Origin: Tupaia tana | Lineage: Eukaryota > Chordata > Mammalia > Scandentia > Tupaiidae | Direction: 5' to 3' | Length of the DNA: 64,000 nucleotides | Assembly (NCBI GenBank): GCA_026018925.1 | Contig: JAKSZU010000027.1 | Location: 3,109,531-3,173,530 of the forward strand | Part shown: piece by piece, positions 62,416 to 64,000 of the stretch | Position numbering within the stretch: the first letter of the stretch is position 1 | How the letters are laid out: each line of letters begins with the position of its first letter | Position numbers and translations under genes: made by a program | Notes under the pieces: generated by a model | Seen by the model: only the letters and a program-made list of their open reading frames with translations | Databases searched by the model: none | Told to the model about the DNA's origin: nothing

Positions 62416-63130
62416 ACAAGTCCAAGTGAGAAGGAAGAATGACTCAGTGGTGTCTACATGACAGCCCACATCGAACCGGGACATCTGACAAGCTGCACCT
62501 CGCTAGACTGCTGGGGCCGACCAGATGCTGCCCCAGTGGGGGCCTCTCCATTTCCGGGGAGGACTCTGACGGCAGCGCTGTCCCTTCCAGCCCCCCAGCA
62601 CTGGGCTTTGTGAAGGGCGAACCCCAGGGCATCCACATTGAATCCATATGCTTAAATGTCACAGACCTTGACCTTTGCAGCTGGAAGCCGCACTTAGCAA
62701 CTTCCAGCCAGGCTGAGGGGTAGCAGTGTCCAAGCGGAAGGCTTTTCTCAGTCAGTGGAGTTGGCCCGAGAGGAGACCGCCCTGCTCAGCAAGCCCACGG
62801 CGCGAACCAGAGGTGACTACGGCTGAGCGTCCGCCACATTGGGACGCAAGAGTGGGGAATGGCACGTGAGCCCTCGCTTCCGGGCTGGAACTGGCAGGGT
62901 CACTGCGCCCACGGCCGAAGGGACCAGGCACCCTCCCCAGAAACCGCAGTCAGTTACTAAGGACTCAGTGGCCCCTGCTCTCGGAAACCGCTCTGGGCCG
63001 CAGGACCCTCCTGGTCTGGCGGTCTTAGAGGCTGGTCACAGTAACTGCTCGCGGTCCTTCTTCCTACTGCTGGGTGGACTTCATGGACTGCCGATTAAAC
63101 CAGATCCAGTCCTGCCCAGTTCAGTACAGA
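62416..63130 (-). other. RFTN1 intron, unassigned
   Basis: 715 bp, GC-rich, leading into the minisatellite. Nothing is recognised. Confidence 0.5.
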
Positions 63131-64000
63131 GGCTGGGTGTGGACACCGCGTGCCCCTGCCCAGGTCACCTTCCTGAGTGCACAGGCTAGTGTGGACACCA
63201 CATGCCCGTGCCCAGCTCACCTTCCTGAGTACACAGGCTGGGTGTGGACACCACGTCCCCCTGCCCAGCTCACCTTCCTGAGTACACAGGCTAGTGTGGA
63301 CACCACATGCCCGTGCCCAGCTCACCTTCCTGAGTACACAGACTGGGTGTGGACACCACGTCCCCCTGCCCAGCTCACCTTCCTGAGTACACAGGCTGGG
63401 TGTGGACACCACATCCCCCTGCCCAGCTCACCTTCCTGAGTACACAGGCTGGGCGTGGACACCGCGTGCCCCTGTCCAGCTCACCTTCCTGAGTACAGAG
63501 GCTGGGTGTGGACACCACATGCCCGTGCCCAGCTCACCTTCCTGAGTACACAGACTGGGTGTGGACACCACGTCCCCCTGCCCAGCTCACCTTCCTGAAT
63601 ACACAGGCTGGGTGTGGACACCGCGTCCCCCTGTCCAGCTCACCTTCCTGAGTACACAGACTGGGTGTGGAACACTGCGTCCCCCTGCCCAGCTCACCTT
63701 CCTGAGTACACAGGCTGGGTGTGGACACCACATGCCCGTGCCCAGCTCACCTTCCTGAGTACACAGACTGGGTGTGGACACCACGTCCCCCTGCCCAGCT
63801 CACCTTCCTGAGTACACAGGCTGGGCGTGGACACCGCGTCCCCCTGCCCAGCTCACCTTCCTGAGTACACAGGCTGGGTGTGGACACCACGTCCCCCTGC
63901 CCAGCTCACCTTCCTGAGTACACAGGCTGGGTGTGGACACCACATCCCCCTGCCCAGCTCACCTTCCTGAGTACACAGGCTGGGTGTGGACACCGCGTGC
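63131..64000. repeat. 53-bp minisatellite running off the window edge
   Basis: GTGTGGACACC recurs about every 53 bp (63137, 63189, 63242, 63294, 63347 and onward), about 17 units. Each unit carries CCTGCCCAGCTCACCTTCCT and GAGTACACAG. Variation is concentrated at CCACATGCCCGTG/CCACGTCCCCCTG/CCGCGTGCCCCTG and at GGCTGGGTG/GACTGGGTG/GGCTAGTG. As 53 is not a multiple of three, the frame rotates through three units, and short frames open on both strands. The minus strand of every unit contains GGAAGGTGAGCTGGG, an AAG|GTGAGC splice-donor match. Confidence 0.96.

Larger units (their letters stand above)
1..64000 (-). other. RFTN1: Inferred RFTN1 gene body (two exons plus introns)
   Basis: Both recognised exons are on the minus strand and in the order expected of raftlin, with the more N-terminal exon at higher coordinates. 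The first coding exon, with the MGCGLNK-type acylated start, was not found by reading 19770-64000. Human RFTN1 is a large gene with long 5' introns, so I infer that everything right of 19770 is intron. That inference fails if the start exon lies unseen in the window or if a second gene intervenes. Confidence 0.75.

Noticed and set aside
1..64000. Many ORFs of 60-190 codons on both strands
   Set aside because: They follow GC-rich stretches or SINE bodies. Recurrent peptides such as MEEKGLRCGHPPWGVISRFLSL are SINE translations seen in many copies, not genes.
19770..64000. First coding exon of RFTN1 (acylated MGCGLNK start)
   Set aside because: I searched the minus strand for the start motif and for the YRFLEF region preceding the AELP exon and did not find them. 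It probably lies beyond the right edge, though a small exon could be missed by eye.

Overview
This is a mammalian nuclear window, not a prokaryotic one. Nearly all of it is intron, dense in retroposons, with no operons, ribosome-binding sites or long intact genes. Two coding exons on the minus strand identify the locus as RFTN1 (raftlin), the lipid-raft scaffold protein. They lie at 19582-19769 and 289-397, each bounded by consensus splice sites, and they join in the correct phase across an intron of about 19.2 kb. The conceptual protein matches the N-terminal third of raftlin. I did not find the upstream exon carrying the initiator Met, so I infer that 19770-64000 is the gene's 5' intron and that transcription runs from right to left. 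The upstream exon carries one extra base in a run of four G (plus strand 19716-19719), which shifts the frame. As written, it predicts a stop a few codons into the next exon.

Organism. Ancient mammalian repeats are present: MIR, MER5-like, MER20-like and MER1-like hAT elements, MLT1-type MaLR LTRs and L1M. Over them lies a flood of about 55 copies of a tRNA-derived SINE that I cannot match to a named family. It is not the horse ERE, rabbit CSINE, carnivore CAN or afrotherian SINE as I know them. An antisense 7SL-derived monomer resembling FLAM, the Alu left half, sits at 34965-35091. 7SL-derived SINEs are known only from Euarchontoglires, so a colugo, tree shrew or similar supraprimate is my best but unproven guess.

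Layout. 1-288 is RFTN1 intron, 289-397 an exon, 398-19581 an intron with about 16 SINEs, a MER20, a MER5 copy, a mariner-like MITE and a 70/64-bp minisatellite (3947-4567). 19582-19769 is an exon. 19770-64000 is the 5' intron. Within it, 20920-23650 holds opposed L1 fragments with a nested L1 > MLT1 > SINE stack. 29945-31110 is a minus-strand L1 3' end. 32605-33171 is a 51-bp minisatellite that stays open in frame for 252 codons on the minus strand. 34182-35710 is a mosaic of hAT, exon-like, L1, 7SL and retrocopy-like segments. 48503-49350 is MIR plus an MLT1 LTR. A 53-bp minisatellite runs from 63131 off the right edge, and each unit carries a splice-donor match on the RFTN1 sense strand.

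I found no prokaryote-style system, CRISPR array or intact mobile-element coding region. The features most worth checking are the RFTN1 frameshift, the two minisatellites, the unclassified SINE and MITE families, and the exon-like ORF at 34497-34645. Repeat boundaries are read by eye and are usually good to about 10-20 bases.
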